Positions 9,254 to 16,066 of a DNA stretch of 46,761 nucleotides are shown piece by piece. Made by a program: the position numbers and the translations under genes. The stretch is from an uncultured Ruminococcus sp. (lineage in GTDB: Bacteria; Bacillota; Clostridia; Oscillospirales; Acutalibacteraceae), in the NCBI GenBank assembly GCA_902799245.1, contig CADBZY010000007.1, positions 86,367-133,127 on the forward strand, in the 5' to 3' direction. How positions within the stretch are numbered: position 1 is the first letter of the stretch; every line of letters begins with the position of its first letter. The notes beneath the pieces were generated by a model. The model worked only from the letters and a program-made list of their open reading frames with translations, did no database searches and had not been told where the DNA came from.

Positions 9254-10066
9254 TTATTTGTTTTGCATGTTCTGCATCAGCTGGGAGCGATAACGATCGG
9301 ACATCTGCTTGTATTTGCTTTCCTTCTCCGGCTTGACTTCCTTACCGATGAATTTTCTTGCGGATTTCCAGGCCTTCTTCAGGTTGTCAGAGAGAAGGCT
9401 GTCCACATACTCCATGCGTTCCTCGCCTGTAATGCTGTTGAGAATGGTCATGGTGATGATGCTCTTGACGTCCATATCGCCGGAATCGTACATTTTATTC
9501 AGGAAGGCAAAGAACTGCTCCGCCTGGGGCTTTCTTGACTTGTCGCTGAGCAGGCGGGTGACGGCCGAAACGACGACTTCCTCGCAGAATTTGTTGGGAA
9601 GGAGCATGTCAAAATACTCCTTGTGCATCAGCAGCGGCTCACGGCATTCGGGCAGCACGCTCGGAATACGGTTGACAAAGTAAACGGCCGAGGATTCGTC
9701 GCTTTCACGTTCCTTTTTGCTCAGCTTTCTGGAAGCCTCGGGAATAATATTCATCGGCGTGGGACCGCTGAAGGTTTCGGAAAATTCGTTGGCCACTGAA
9801 TTTGCTTCGCGGACGTCGGCCGCGGCGTCTCCCGTCGGCTCAAAAAGATAGCTTTGCAGCTCGGTGTAATCGTTGTCGGCGCAGTTGGCGTCACCTTTGA
9901 AAAGTAAAAATCTTTTAATATCGGGTGAATAAACAATCTTGGCGTTCGTGTTTCCGTTGGTAAGGACGGCTACTTCCTGATCGTTTCTGGTTTCGGCGGA
10001 CGCAACAGCAAAGCCCCTGTTGTTTTCTATGAATTTAGATATTGCCGCATTAAAAAATTCGCTCAT
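9254..10066 (-). CDS. Conserved-looking soluble protein, unknown function
   Basis: 270 aa, no signal peptide and no membrane helix. The N-terminal half (ISKFIENNRGFAVASAETRN) has alternating strand-like patterns; the C-terminal half is helical and ends with a Lys/Gln-rich tail. I do not recognise the family. The start is set at ATG 10066 because CGGAGGATC lies about 10 nt before it; the in-frame ATG at 10108 lies upstream of that site and is unlikely. It precedes the DUF4173-like gene by 82 nt and has its own strong promoter at 10140-10168. Confidence 0.75.
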   Translation of the reverse strand: MSEFFNAAISKFIENNRGFAVASAETRNDQEVAVLTNGNTNAKIVYSPDIKRFLLFKGDANCADNDYTELQSYLFEPTGDAAADVREANSVANEFSETFSGPTPMNIIPEASRKLSKKERESDESSAVYFVNRIPSVLPECREPLLMHKEYFDMLLPNKFCEEVVVSAVTRLLSDKSRKPQAEQFFAFLNKMYDSGDMDVKSIITMTILNSITGEERMEYVDSLLSDNLKKAWKSARKFIGKEVKPEKESKYKQMSDRYRSQLMQNMQNK

Positions 10067-10139
10067 GTTATCTTGATCCTCCGTTTTTTTGACTTGCTTC
10101 ATTGACAAACATCAAAGACAAATGTCAAATCCAATTATG

Positions 10140-10168
10140 AGTATAGTACATACAATTGCGTTTGTCAA
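10140..10168 (-). promoter_or_regulatory. Sigma-A promoter with nearby TTGACA/TGTCAA half-sites
   Basis: Minus strand TTGACA (10163-10168), 17-bp spacer, TATACT (10140-10145). Downstream, between promoter and gene, TTGACA (10102-10107) and TGTCAA (10123-10128) face each other with a 15-bp gap and could be an operator. The rest of the 10067-10411 gap holds an inverted repeat (10216-10240) and the terminator at 10341-10380. Confidence 0.7.
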
Positions 10169-10215
10169 TAAAAATTTACTGTTTTTCAATAAATTAACAA
10201 AACTGTCATCCATAT

Positions 10216-10240
10216 ATATACTTATACAAAATAAGTATAT
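10216..10240. repeat. Perfect 10-bp inverted repeat
   Basis: ATATACTTAT (10216-10225), ACAAA spacer, ATAAGTATAT (10231-10240). No T tract, so it is more like an operator or cruciform than a terminator. Confidence 0.6.
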
Positions 10241-10340
10241 CATAGATCTTGTTAATAATCAATGGTTTTTTCGTTAAAAAGCAATGAAGGGCATGAAAGA
10301 CACCCATCCATTCTGTTTTATTGCTGTATCTGTTTATTGC

Positions 10341-10380
10341 AAAAAAACAACCGCCGAAGCATGGCAATACTTTGGCGGTT
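10341..10380 (-). terminator. Terminator of the yxlEFG-like ABC operon
   Basis: An 11-bp stem (10349-10359 with 10370-10380, one G-U) followed on the minus strand by T7 (complement of A10341-10347). It lies 31 nt after the permease stop. Confidence 0.85.
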
Positions 10381-10411
10381 GGTTGAAATTCAGTTAAAGA
10401 AAAGGAAAATG

Positions 10412-11194
10412 TCACACTCTTCGCTTAGCGGTGAAAGGATCCGAAGCCATCAGCAGGAGAAAAGAAGCGGCGGCTGTGATGCAGACGGCGGCCGTGTAAT
10501 CGGTAGGCTGCGCCTGTCCCGTGAGCAAATCTCCGCTTTGCAGTAGGAAGGATGGCAGATAATGGCTGACGGTGCCGACCATTCCGGCCAGAGTCAACGC
10601 GATATATACCGCGCCGACGCCTAAAAGCACCTGTGCGGAGGAACCCGCCAACGACGAAAAGAAGACAATGCAGCACAGCAGGAATACGCCGAAAAGCCAA
10701 AGCCCGAAGGCTGCGAAAGCGTAATTCTTTACCACGGTATGATCCCAATAATAATCGGTGTAGGCAAATGTAATGCCATAGCTCAGCCAATATCCCGCGC
10801 TCCACACAAGCAGCATGGTGAATGTCTTCGCCGAGGCGAACGCGCTGCGGGACAATCCTTTGGCAAGCAGCGGAATGAGCGTTCCCTTGGCGTATTCCGA
10901 CGTGAAGAACCCTCCGAACATCACGACGGTAATCAGCAGTCCCATTGACGGCATGTTCTTGAAAAACTGCACCCATGAATCCATCGCGGTGACGGTGTAT
11001 TCCGTGATCGTTAAGCCGGAAGCCTCCAGCGAATCCGCCATTGTTTCCATGAGCCACGGCGTGAGCTTGGCCGTCGCGGGATTCATCACGCCGAGGAGGA
11101 CGAAAATGACCGTGAAGATCAGCAGCCTGCCGCTGCGGCGAAGCTCCAGAAATTCCTTGCCCGTGAAGGTGATAAAGCCAGATAAAAACTTCAT
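10412..11194 (-). CDS. ABC-2 type transporter permease (YxlG-like)
   Basis: 260 aa integral membrane protein with six hydrophobic helices, the first at about 24-42 (LLIFTVIFVLLGVM). The conserved region SEYAKGTLIPLLAKGLSR after helix 2 is typical of ABC-2 permeases that pair with a separate ATPase. Its ATG overlaps the stop of the ATPase gene by 4 nt (ATGA), so translation is coupled. The neighbours, an ATPase and a small PLDc_N-type membrane protein, repeat the yxlE-yxlF-yxlG arrangement of the Bacillus subtilis sigY operon, with similar protein lengths. The transported substrate is unknown; a MerR regulator upstream suggests drug or envelope-stress induction. Confidence 0.87.
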   Translation of the reverse strand: MKFLSGFITFTGKEFLELRRSGRLLIFTVIFVLLGVMNPATAKLTPWLMETMADSLEASGLTITEYTVTAMDSWVQFFKNMPSMGLLITVVMFGGFFTSEYAKGTLIPLLAKGLSRSAFASAKTFTMLLVWSAGYWLSYGITFAYTDYYWDHTVVKNYAFAAFGLWLFGVFLLCCIVFFSSLAGSSAQVLLGVGAVYIALTLAGMVGTVSHYLPSFLLQSGDLLTGQAQPTDYTAAVCITAAASFLLLMASDPFTAKRRV

Positions 11195-12093
11195 TCTCCG
11201 ATCACCTCCATGAACATATTTTCCAAGTCAGGCTCTTTTCTCTCAAAACGCACGATGGCAATGTGATTTTCCAGCAGGAATTTCATGAGATTCTCCGCGT
11301 CCTCGGTGGACGCGTTCTTAAGTAGGAAGCAGCCGTCGCTCTGCTCTCCCGCGGAAAAATGCTCCGCCAGAAGCGCCGCGTCAGCGGGCTTTTCCGGCTG
11401 AACCTCTACGGCGGTATCTGCGTATTGTTTCCTGATTTCCTCAATGTTGCCGCTTAACGCAACCCTGCCGCCTTCGAGGAAGGCGACGCGGTCGCAGATT
11501 CTTTCCACGTCGGTGAGAATGTGCGTGGAAAAGAATACCGAGGTCTGTCCGACGGCATTTTTCAAAATATCGAGTATCTCCCTGCGTCCCACGGGGTCAA
11601 GGGCTGAGGTCGGTTCGTCGCAGATGAGCAGCTTCGGGCGGTTGATGAGCGCCTGCGCGATGCCGAGACGCTGCTTCATGCCGCGCGAATACCCCTTGAT
11701 GCGGTGCTTTTCGCCCGAAAGCCCTACCAGTTCAAGAAGTTCCTCGGAGCGCTGTCTGATTTCCTTTGAGTCCATTCCGGCGACCCTGCCGCATAACAGA
11801 AGATATTCCTTGGCGGTCATGTAGCCGTAGAATTCCGGCACGTCCGGCAGATAACCGATAAAGCGATTGGTCTTTGTGCTGCCGTAGGTCACCCGTTCGC
11901 CGCAGACCGAGATTTCGCCCCCGTCAGGTTTCAGCAGACCGATGACCGATTTCATGGTGGTGGTCTTTCCCGCGCCGTTGCGCCCGACAAAGCCGAAGAC
12001 GCAGCTTTCCGGCACGGAGAGGGTCACGCCGCTGAGCACCTGCTTGCTGCCGAAATGCTTTTTCAGTCCGGTTATTTCAAGCACGTTGCCCAT
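11191..12093 (-). CDS. ABC transporter ATP-binding protein (YxlF-like)
   Basis: 300 aa. Walker A GRNGAGKTT (about 38), Q-loop region IGYLPDVPEFYGYMT, signature SRGMKQRLGIAQAL (an SxGxxQR variant), Walker B LLICDEPTSALDP, D-loop and H-loop STHILTDVERICDR are all present, so it should hydrolyse ATP. A C-terminal ~80-residue accessory domain follows, as in ATPases paired with ABC-2 permeases. ATG 12093 is preferred over an adjacent in-frame TTG; GAGGACG lies about 8 nt upstream. It starts 3 nt after the stop of the small membrane protein gene and overlaps the permease gene by 4 nt. Confidence 0.94.
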   Translation of the reverse strand: MGNVLEITGLKKHFGSKQVLSGVTLSVPESCVFGFVGRNGAGKTTTMKSVIGLLKPDGGEISVCGERVTYGSTKTNRFIGYLPDVPEFYGYMTAKEYLLLCGRVAGMDSKEIRQRSEELLELVGLSGEKHRIKGYSRGMKQRLGIAQALINRPKLLICDEPTSALDPVGRREILDILKNAVGQTSVFFSTHILTDVERICDRVAFLEGGRVALSGNIEEIRKQYADTAVEVQPEKPADAALLAEHFSAGEQSDGCFLLKNASTEDAENLMKFLLENHIAIVRFERKEPDLENMFMEVIGE

Positions 12094-12096
12094 CAA

Positions 12097-12312
12097 TTAT
12101 TCGTCCTCTTTTCCGAGTATGAAGTAAAGAATCGGTCCCACAAAATTCATCATCACAATGACCACGATCAGCCACAGCACACGGTTGCCGTGCTTGTAGG
12201 TCTTATGTGTGAGAACATGCACCAGCGCCCAGACGAACAGGGCAAGCTCCGCCACGATCAGCGGCAGCAGCAGCGGTAAGTATTCCTTCAATGCTTCAAA
12301 ATTGGTGTTCAT
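12097..12312 (-). CDS. Small PLDc_N-type membrane protein (YxlE-like)
   Basis: 71 aa with two membrane helices (LLLPLIVAELALFVWALVHV and LWLIVVIVMMNFVGPILYFI) joined by a short basic loop and ending in LGKEDE. This matches the phospholipase D-nuclease N-terminal-type module found alone in YxlE, which in B. subtilis helps hold sigma-Y inactive; no sigma factor gene lies nearby here. AAGGAGG precedes the ATG by 8 nt. First gene of the three-gene ABC unit; the dispersed element at 12348 begins 36 nt upstream, so its promoter must lie within or beyond that element. Confidence 0.82.
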   Translation of the reverse strand: MNTNFEALKEYLPLLLPLIVAELALFVWALVHVLTHKTYKHGNRVLWLIVVIVMMNFVGPILYFILGKEDE

Positions 12313-12347
12313 AATGGAACCTCCTTGTGATGATAATATTCTTAGGT

Positions 12348-12660
12348 GATTGTAAAAGTGTAGAATAGCGTAAATCAGGGACTTTGTTCATTGGTAAACA
12401 AAAGCTATTTCTCCGATTTGGGCAAAGGGATGATTCATTTTTTTCTTTATCGGTTGCGCCCGGGGTGTATTCTTTTCCGGGGTTATTGCAGCGAGGGGCG
12501 CTGCCCCTGTTTTTTTCCTTCCGGAAAAAAACTACCCCGCAAGGGCTCTGCCCTTGACCCGCCAGGAGGAACAAGTTCCCCCTGCTGTCGCTTGTCGACA
12601 GCTTGACTCGTCCACGCTCGCATTCGCTCGCTAGTTATGCGCTGCGCTATGCTTTTTCTT
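12348..12660. repeat. Dispersed hairpin-rich element, copy 1 (right end merged with merR 3' end)
   Basis: About 313 bp, clearly homologous to 18314-18620. It starts with GATTGTAAAAGTG, then AGAATAGCGTAAATC, a TTTTTTCTTTAT.GGTTGCGCCCGGGG block, GCAGCGAGGGG, CAAGGGCTCTGCCCTTG, GACCCGCCAGG, CGCTCGCATTCGCTCGCTAG and GCGCTGCGCTATGC. Several perfect small palindromes lie inside. Unlike copy 2 it lacks a right-hand TTTTACAATC; its right arm instead runs into the last codons of the MerR gene. No ORF of its own; too short for a transposase. It resembles a non-autonomous miniature element. Confidence 0.8.
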
Positions 12661-13372
12661 CCTTGGCCACTTCCACGCAGAAGCCGTGATGACCGCAGGA
12701 AGTGCAGGTCAGCTTGCGGGTGGAGGGCGTATGCCTTGCGAAGAACATTTCCTTGAACGTCGGTGTGAATACCGTATGACACTGCGGACAGAGATAGGCG
12801 GTATGATCGTAGTAGTACTTGGAAACAACAATTCCCCACGGAATGGCAATGACTGCCCAGAGTACAAACAGCCACCACCACCCCCTCGTAATCCAGAGAA
12901 TGATCGCCGCCCATTGCAGCAGCGTCACGGGAATGCCTGTGAGGAGCATCACGGCACGCATTTTCCAGAGCTTTTTCTTGTTCATCATTGTGTAGGCTAT
13001 GTCACCGATGGATTCAAAAGAAACCGCCTCCACGTCTTTCAGATCATGCCGGAGAGCTTCCAGCTTTTCCAGTCGCTCCTGTTTCTCGCTGATTTCCTCA
13101 CGGAGCGCTTTTTCCTGCTGCTCCAGAAGCAGTGAAATAACGCTGCCCGGATCTTCCTCCGAAAGCATCTGGGAAATGGAATCGAGCGGAAGCCCTAAGT
13201 CCCTCAGAAAGCAAATGATCTTCATGCGCTTCAGGTCGTTTTCGGAATACAGCCGTCTGCCGCCCTCCGACAGCTCTGCCGGAACCAGTATGCCGCGGGT
13301 GTCATAATACTGCACCGTCCTGACCGTCACGCCGCAGAGCTTGGCGATCTCTCCTGTTGTGAATTTTGACAT
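12647..13372 (-). CDS. MerR-family transcriptional regulator with membrane helices and zinc ribbon
   Basis: 241 aa. Residues 1-70 are a MerR winged helix (TTGEIAKLCGVTVRTVQYYD, then LYSENDLKRMKII), followed by a coiled-coil dimer helix (about 75-115). The C-terminal half carries two membrane helices (about 143-190) and a zinc ribbon with CPQC and CTSC pairs, so this regulator is probably membrane-bound. ATG 13372 is 7 nt after GGAGG; an in-frame GTG at 13381 overlaps that site. Its own promoter has the 19-bp spacer expected of MerR targets. The last codons and stop lie inside the dispersed element, so the C-terminus may have been altered by that insertion. Upstream of, and co-directional with, the ABC genes. 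Confidence 0.9.
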   Translation of the reverse strand: MSKFTTGEIAKLCGVTVRTVQYYDTRGILVPAELSEGGRRLYSENDLKRMKIICFLRDLGLPLDSISQMLSEEDPGSVISLLLEQQEKALREEISEKQERLEKLEALRHDLKDVEAVSFESIGDIAYTMMNKKKLWKMRAVMLLTGIPVTLLQWAAIILWITRGWWWLFVLWAVIAIPWGIVVSKYYYDHTAYLCPQCHTVFTPTFKEMFFARHTPSTRKLTCTSCGHHGFCVEVAKEEKA

Positions 13373-13394
13373 AGCTCTCACCTCCTTCGCCCTC

Positions 13395-13425
13395 AGAATA
13401 GCGTATTACGCGGCGTTACAAGCAA
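13395..13425 (-). promoter_or_regulatory. MerR-type promoter (19-bp spacer) with dyad operator
   Basis: Minus strand TTGCTT (13420-13425), exactly 19 bp, TATTCT (13395-13400). The spacer holds the dyad TAACGCCGCGTAA (TnACGC/GCGTnA). The long spacer and centred dyad are the hallmark of MerR-activated promoters, so autoregulation is likely. Confidence 0.75.
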
Positions 13426-13503
13426 TACCTGACGTAAGGGGATTTTTTAAAAGTACGTGTTTTTTACATTGCGTTCATTTATTATTCATGAATAATTCAT
13501 CGA

Positions 13504-14289
13504 TTACAGCACCATCGACCGCAGCCCGTTGAGTCCGGCGACGGCCAGCAGATAGTCCGTTCCCTCGCGGATGCCGGATTTGCCCAGCTCCTGCACCGCG
13601 CTCTGACGGGCGAGAATGGGCAAATTGTTCTCGGCGCTGAGATGTCCCAGCACAAAGCGGGTGGTTCCCGCGCGCGCAAGCGCCGGCAGTTCGGCGGAAC
13701 AGGCTTCGTTGCTGAGATGTCCCCTGTCGGAGGCAATGCGCTTTTTGAGGGGATAGGGATAGCCGCCCGAGTAGAGCATGGTAATGTCGTGATTGGATTC
13801 GAGATAGACCAGATCGCTTCCCTCTATCGCCCCGTGAATGGCCGGAGTAATCACACCCGTATCGGTGGCAAGCGAGATGCTGCGTCCGTCGCCGCATTCC
13901 ACACGGAAGCCGCAGCTTTCGGCGGCGTCGTGCGAGGTGGCAAAACAGCTCACGCCCATGTCGCCCATATCAACCTGATCTTCCGGCATGAGCCGGAGAT
14001 CGACGTTTTTGGCGTGGCCGTTTTCCTGCAGGAATTCCGCCGTGCCTTCCGTTGCGTAGACCGGCACCTTCAACGCCGAGGCAAGCACCCGAACGCCGGC
14101 AATGTGGTCAATGTGCTCGTGCGTGATGAAGATGCCGGCAACCGTGCACGGGTCAATTTCCTCCTCGCTCAGACGCTCCTTAATCTTCTTTGCGGAGCGT
14201 CCCGCGTCGATCAGTATGTATCTGCCGCCGCAGCCCACCGCGATGCAGTTGCCGCTGCTGCCGCTGTATAATGAACAAAATCTCGCCAA
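13504..14289 (-). CDS. MBL-fold metallohydrolase (WalJ/YycJ-like)
   Basis: 261 aa beta-lactamase-fold hydrolase. The family-typical start SLYSGSSGNCIAVG, the metal motif THEHIDHIAG (HxHxDH), a later His in FATSHDAAES, the metal-bridging Asp in LATDTG and the last His in VLGHLSAENN are present. WalJ/YycJ proteins in Firmicutes are 5'-3' exonuclease-like proteins that link replication and cell-wall control, normally encoded with walKR; here no walKR is nearby and murA lies just upstream. Start is TTG 14289 with GAGAGGAAG about 9 nt upstream; no ATG fits. Gap to murA is 104 nt with a hairpin but no T tract. Confidence 0.87.
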   Translation of the reverse strand: MARFCSLYSGSSGNCIAVGCGGRYILIDAGRSAKKIKERLSEEEIDPCTVAGIFITHEHIDHIAGVRVLASALKVPVYATEGTAEFLQENGHAKNVDLRLMPEDQVDMGDMGVSCFATSHDAAESCGFRVECGDGRSISLATDTGVITPAIHGAIEGSDLVYLESNHDITMLYSGGYPYPLKKRIASDRGHLSNEACSAELPALARAGTTRFVLGHLSAENNLPILARQSAVQELGKSGIREGTDYLLAVAGLNGLRSMVL

Positions 14290-14317
14290 TCTGTAAACTT
14301 CCTCTCAGGCAGACAAT

Positions 14318-14359
14318 GACCGCCTTCCGTTATATGCCTTTCGGCAACCGGAGGCGGTC
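14318..14359 (-). other. Hairpin between murA and the metallohydrolase
   Basis: Arms 14318-14330 and 14347-14359 pair over about 12 bp. No T run follows on the minus strand, so it may be a weak terminator, a processing site or an attenuator between the two genes. Confidence 0.45.
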
Positions 14360-14393
14360 GATGATATTTTCAATTATGATTTGTTGTCTCTGA

Positions 14394-15719
14394 TTAATTG
14401 CAGCCGCAGTCGGCATTGCAGCCGTCAGGCTTTCCGGTTTTTTCGCTGTAGAAGTCATCCGGAACGGTTCTGCGGTCGATGACCGCGCCCACGCCGACCA
14501 GTTTGTCAATCAACTGCTCGTAGCCGCGCTCGATGTGGTAGATCTCACGGATATAGGTTTCGCCCTCGGCGATGAGCGCGGCGATGACCATGGCCGCGCC
14601 GCCTCTGAGGTCGGTTGCCTTGACGTGATTGCCGATGAGCTTCTCCACGCCGGTGAATTTAGCCACTCTGCCCTGCACCTCGGCGTTTACGCCCAATTTT
14701 TTAAGCTCCTCGACGTACTGGAAGCGGTTTTCCCATACGCCTTCGGTGATGGAGCTGACGCCTTTGGCGATGGACATCGCCGCGGCCATCTGAGGCTGCA
14801 TATCGGTCGGGAAGCCCGGATGCGGCATAGTGGTGACATTGCACGCTTTGAGCGGTCCCGAGCGGGTGATGCGCATGGAATCGTCGTACTCGTATATTTC
14901 AACGCCCATCTCCATGAGCTTTTTGGAGATGCTCTCCATGTGCTTCGGAGTGACGTTTTTGATGGTAATATCTCCGCCGGTAGCCGCCGCCGCGATCATA
15001 TAGGTGCCGGCTTCTATCTGGTCGGGAATGATGGAATAGGTCGCGCCGTGCATCTTGCTCACGCCGCGAATTTTGATAACGTCGGTGCCCGCGCCTCTGA
15101 CGTCGGCTCCCATCGAGTTGAGGAAGTTGGCGAGGTCGACGATGTGCGGCTCTTTGGCGGCATGTTCAATCACAGTCAGACCCTTTGCCCTGACCGCGGC
15201 CAGCATGATATTGATGGTTGCGCCGACGGAAACCACGTCCAGCGGAACGCACGCGCCTTTCAGACCGTCCTTTGCGGTCAGCGATATAATACCGTCGCGC
15301 AGACCTGTCTTGGCTCCCAGCGCCTCAAATCCCTTTAAGTGCTGGTCAATCGGACGCACGCCGAAATAGCAGCCGCCCGGCATCGGCACTCTCGCGTGAC
15401 CGAATCTGCCCAGCAGCGCGCCCAGCATGTAATAGGAGGCACGCATATTTCTGGCAAGCTCCTGGCTTACCTGTGTACTGTTAAGCTCTCTGGAATCAAT
15501 TTCTATGACAGAGCTGCTGATTCTTTTGACCTTTGCTCCGAGCTGAACAAGGATCTTTGATATAACTTCCACGTCGCTTATCGTGGGGAGGTTTTCTATT
15601 CTGCATATGTCACCCGAAAGTATGGCGGCGGGAATAATAGCAACCGCGGCGTTCTTTGCTCCGCCTACGGTGATGGAGCCTTTCAGCTTTTGGCCGCCCT
15701 GAACAACGAAAATATCCAA
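14394..15719 (-). CDS. murA: UDP-N-acetylglucosamine 1-carboxyvinyltransferase MurA
   Basis: 441 aa, first committed enzyme of peptidoglycan precursor synthesis, transferring enolpyruvate from PEP to UDP-GlcNAc in the cytoplasm. N-terminal GGAKNAAVAIIPAAIL, NMRASYYMLGALL, the active-site loop MPGGCYFGVRPID with the fosfomycin-target Cys, and GFPTDMQPQMAAAMS are all present. It is about 20 residues longer than usual because of a tail ending CNADCGCN, whose three cysteines are not part of the known fold. Start TTG 15719 is 7 nt after GGAGGT, and no better ATG is present. Extended -10 promoter at 15754-15762. Confidence 0.97.
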   Translation of the reverse strand: MDIFVVQGGQKLKGSITVGGAKNAAVAIIPAAILSGDICRIENLPTISDVEVISKILVQLGAKVKRISSSVIEIDSRELNSTQVSQELARNMRASYYMLGALLGRFGHARVPMPGGCYFGVRPIDQHLKGFEALGAKTGLRDGIISLTAKDGLKGACVPLDVVSVGATINIMLAAVRAKGLTVIEHAAKEPHIVDLANFLNSMGADVRGAGTDVIKIRGVSKMHGATYSIIPDQIEAGTYMIAAAATGGDITIKNVTPKHMESISKKLMEMGVEIYEYDDSMRITRSGPLKACNVTTMPHPGFPTDMQPQMAAAMSIAKGVSSITEGVWENRFQYVEELKKLGVNAEVQGRVAKFTGVEKLIGNHVKATDLRGGAAMVIAALIAEGETYIREIYHIERGYEQLIDKLVGVGAVIDRRTVPDDFYSEKTGKPDGCNADCGCN

Positions 15720-15753
15720 GGATATACCTCCAATTCAAAATCAGAACAGAATC

Positions 15754-15762
15754 ATTATAGCA
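15754..15762 (-). promoter_or_regulatory. Extended -10 promoter for murA
   Basis: Minus strand TGCTATAAT (complement of 15754-15762), 35 nt before the TTG start; the -35 region is a poly-T tract rather than a consensus box. The remaining gap to 16066 is AT-rich with no ORF. Confidence 0.6.
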
Positions 15763-15920
15763 CGCATTTCAAAAAAAAAAAAGCGCTATTTTTCATATCT
15801 TTCATTGCTTTGTTTATTTTTACAGTTTATTCACATTGTATTTAATGAAATTCTTCACCTGTGCAAAAATCTATCGTAATATTTGTTAAAAATAAGCAAA
15901 AAAATTATTGATTTTTTTAC

Positions 15921-15949
15921 TGGATTTTCATATGACTTATTGGTATAAT
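15921..15949 (+). promoter_or_regulatory. Extended -10 promoter for the SH3 protein gene
   Basis: TGGTATAAT (15941-15949) is a TGnTATAAT extended -10; the -35 position (TGGATT, 15921-15926) is weak. Leader of about 110 nt before the TTG start at 16067. Confidence 0.55.
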
Positions 15950-16066
15950 TAATATGTATATTTAAACGCTAAAATACGTTGAGAATATTATGAAACGCGC
16001 ATAAATCATTATTATGTGACTGATTTCAATATCATTCCCGACGGTTTCCGGAAAGGAGTCTTAAGC

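Noticed and set aside
12313-12646. Protein-coding frames inside the dispersed element (for example plus-strand frame from 12391)
   Set aside because: Frames are short, differ between the two copies and have no ribosome site; the hairpins explain the sequence better.
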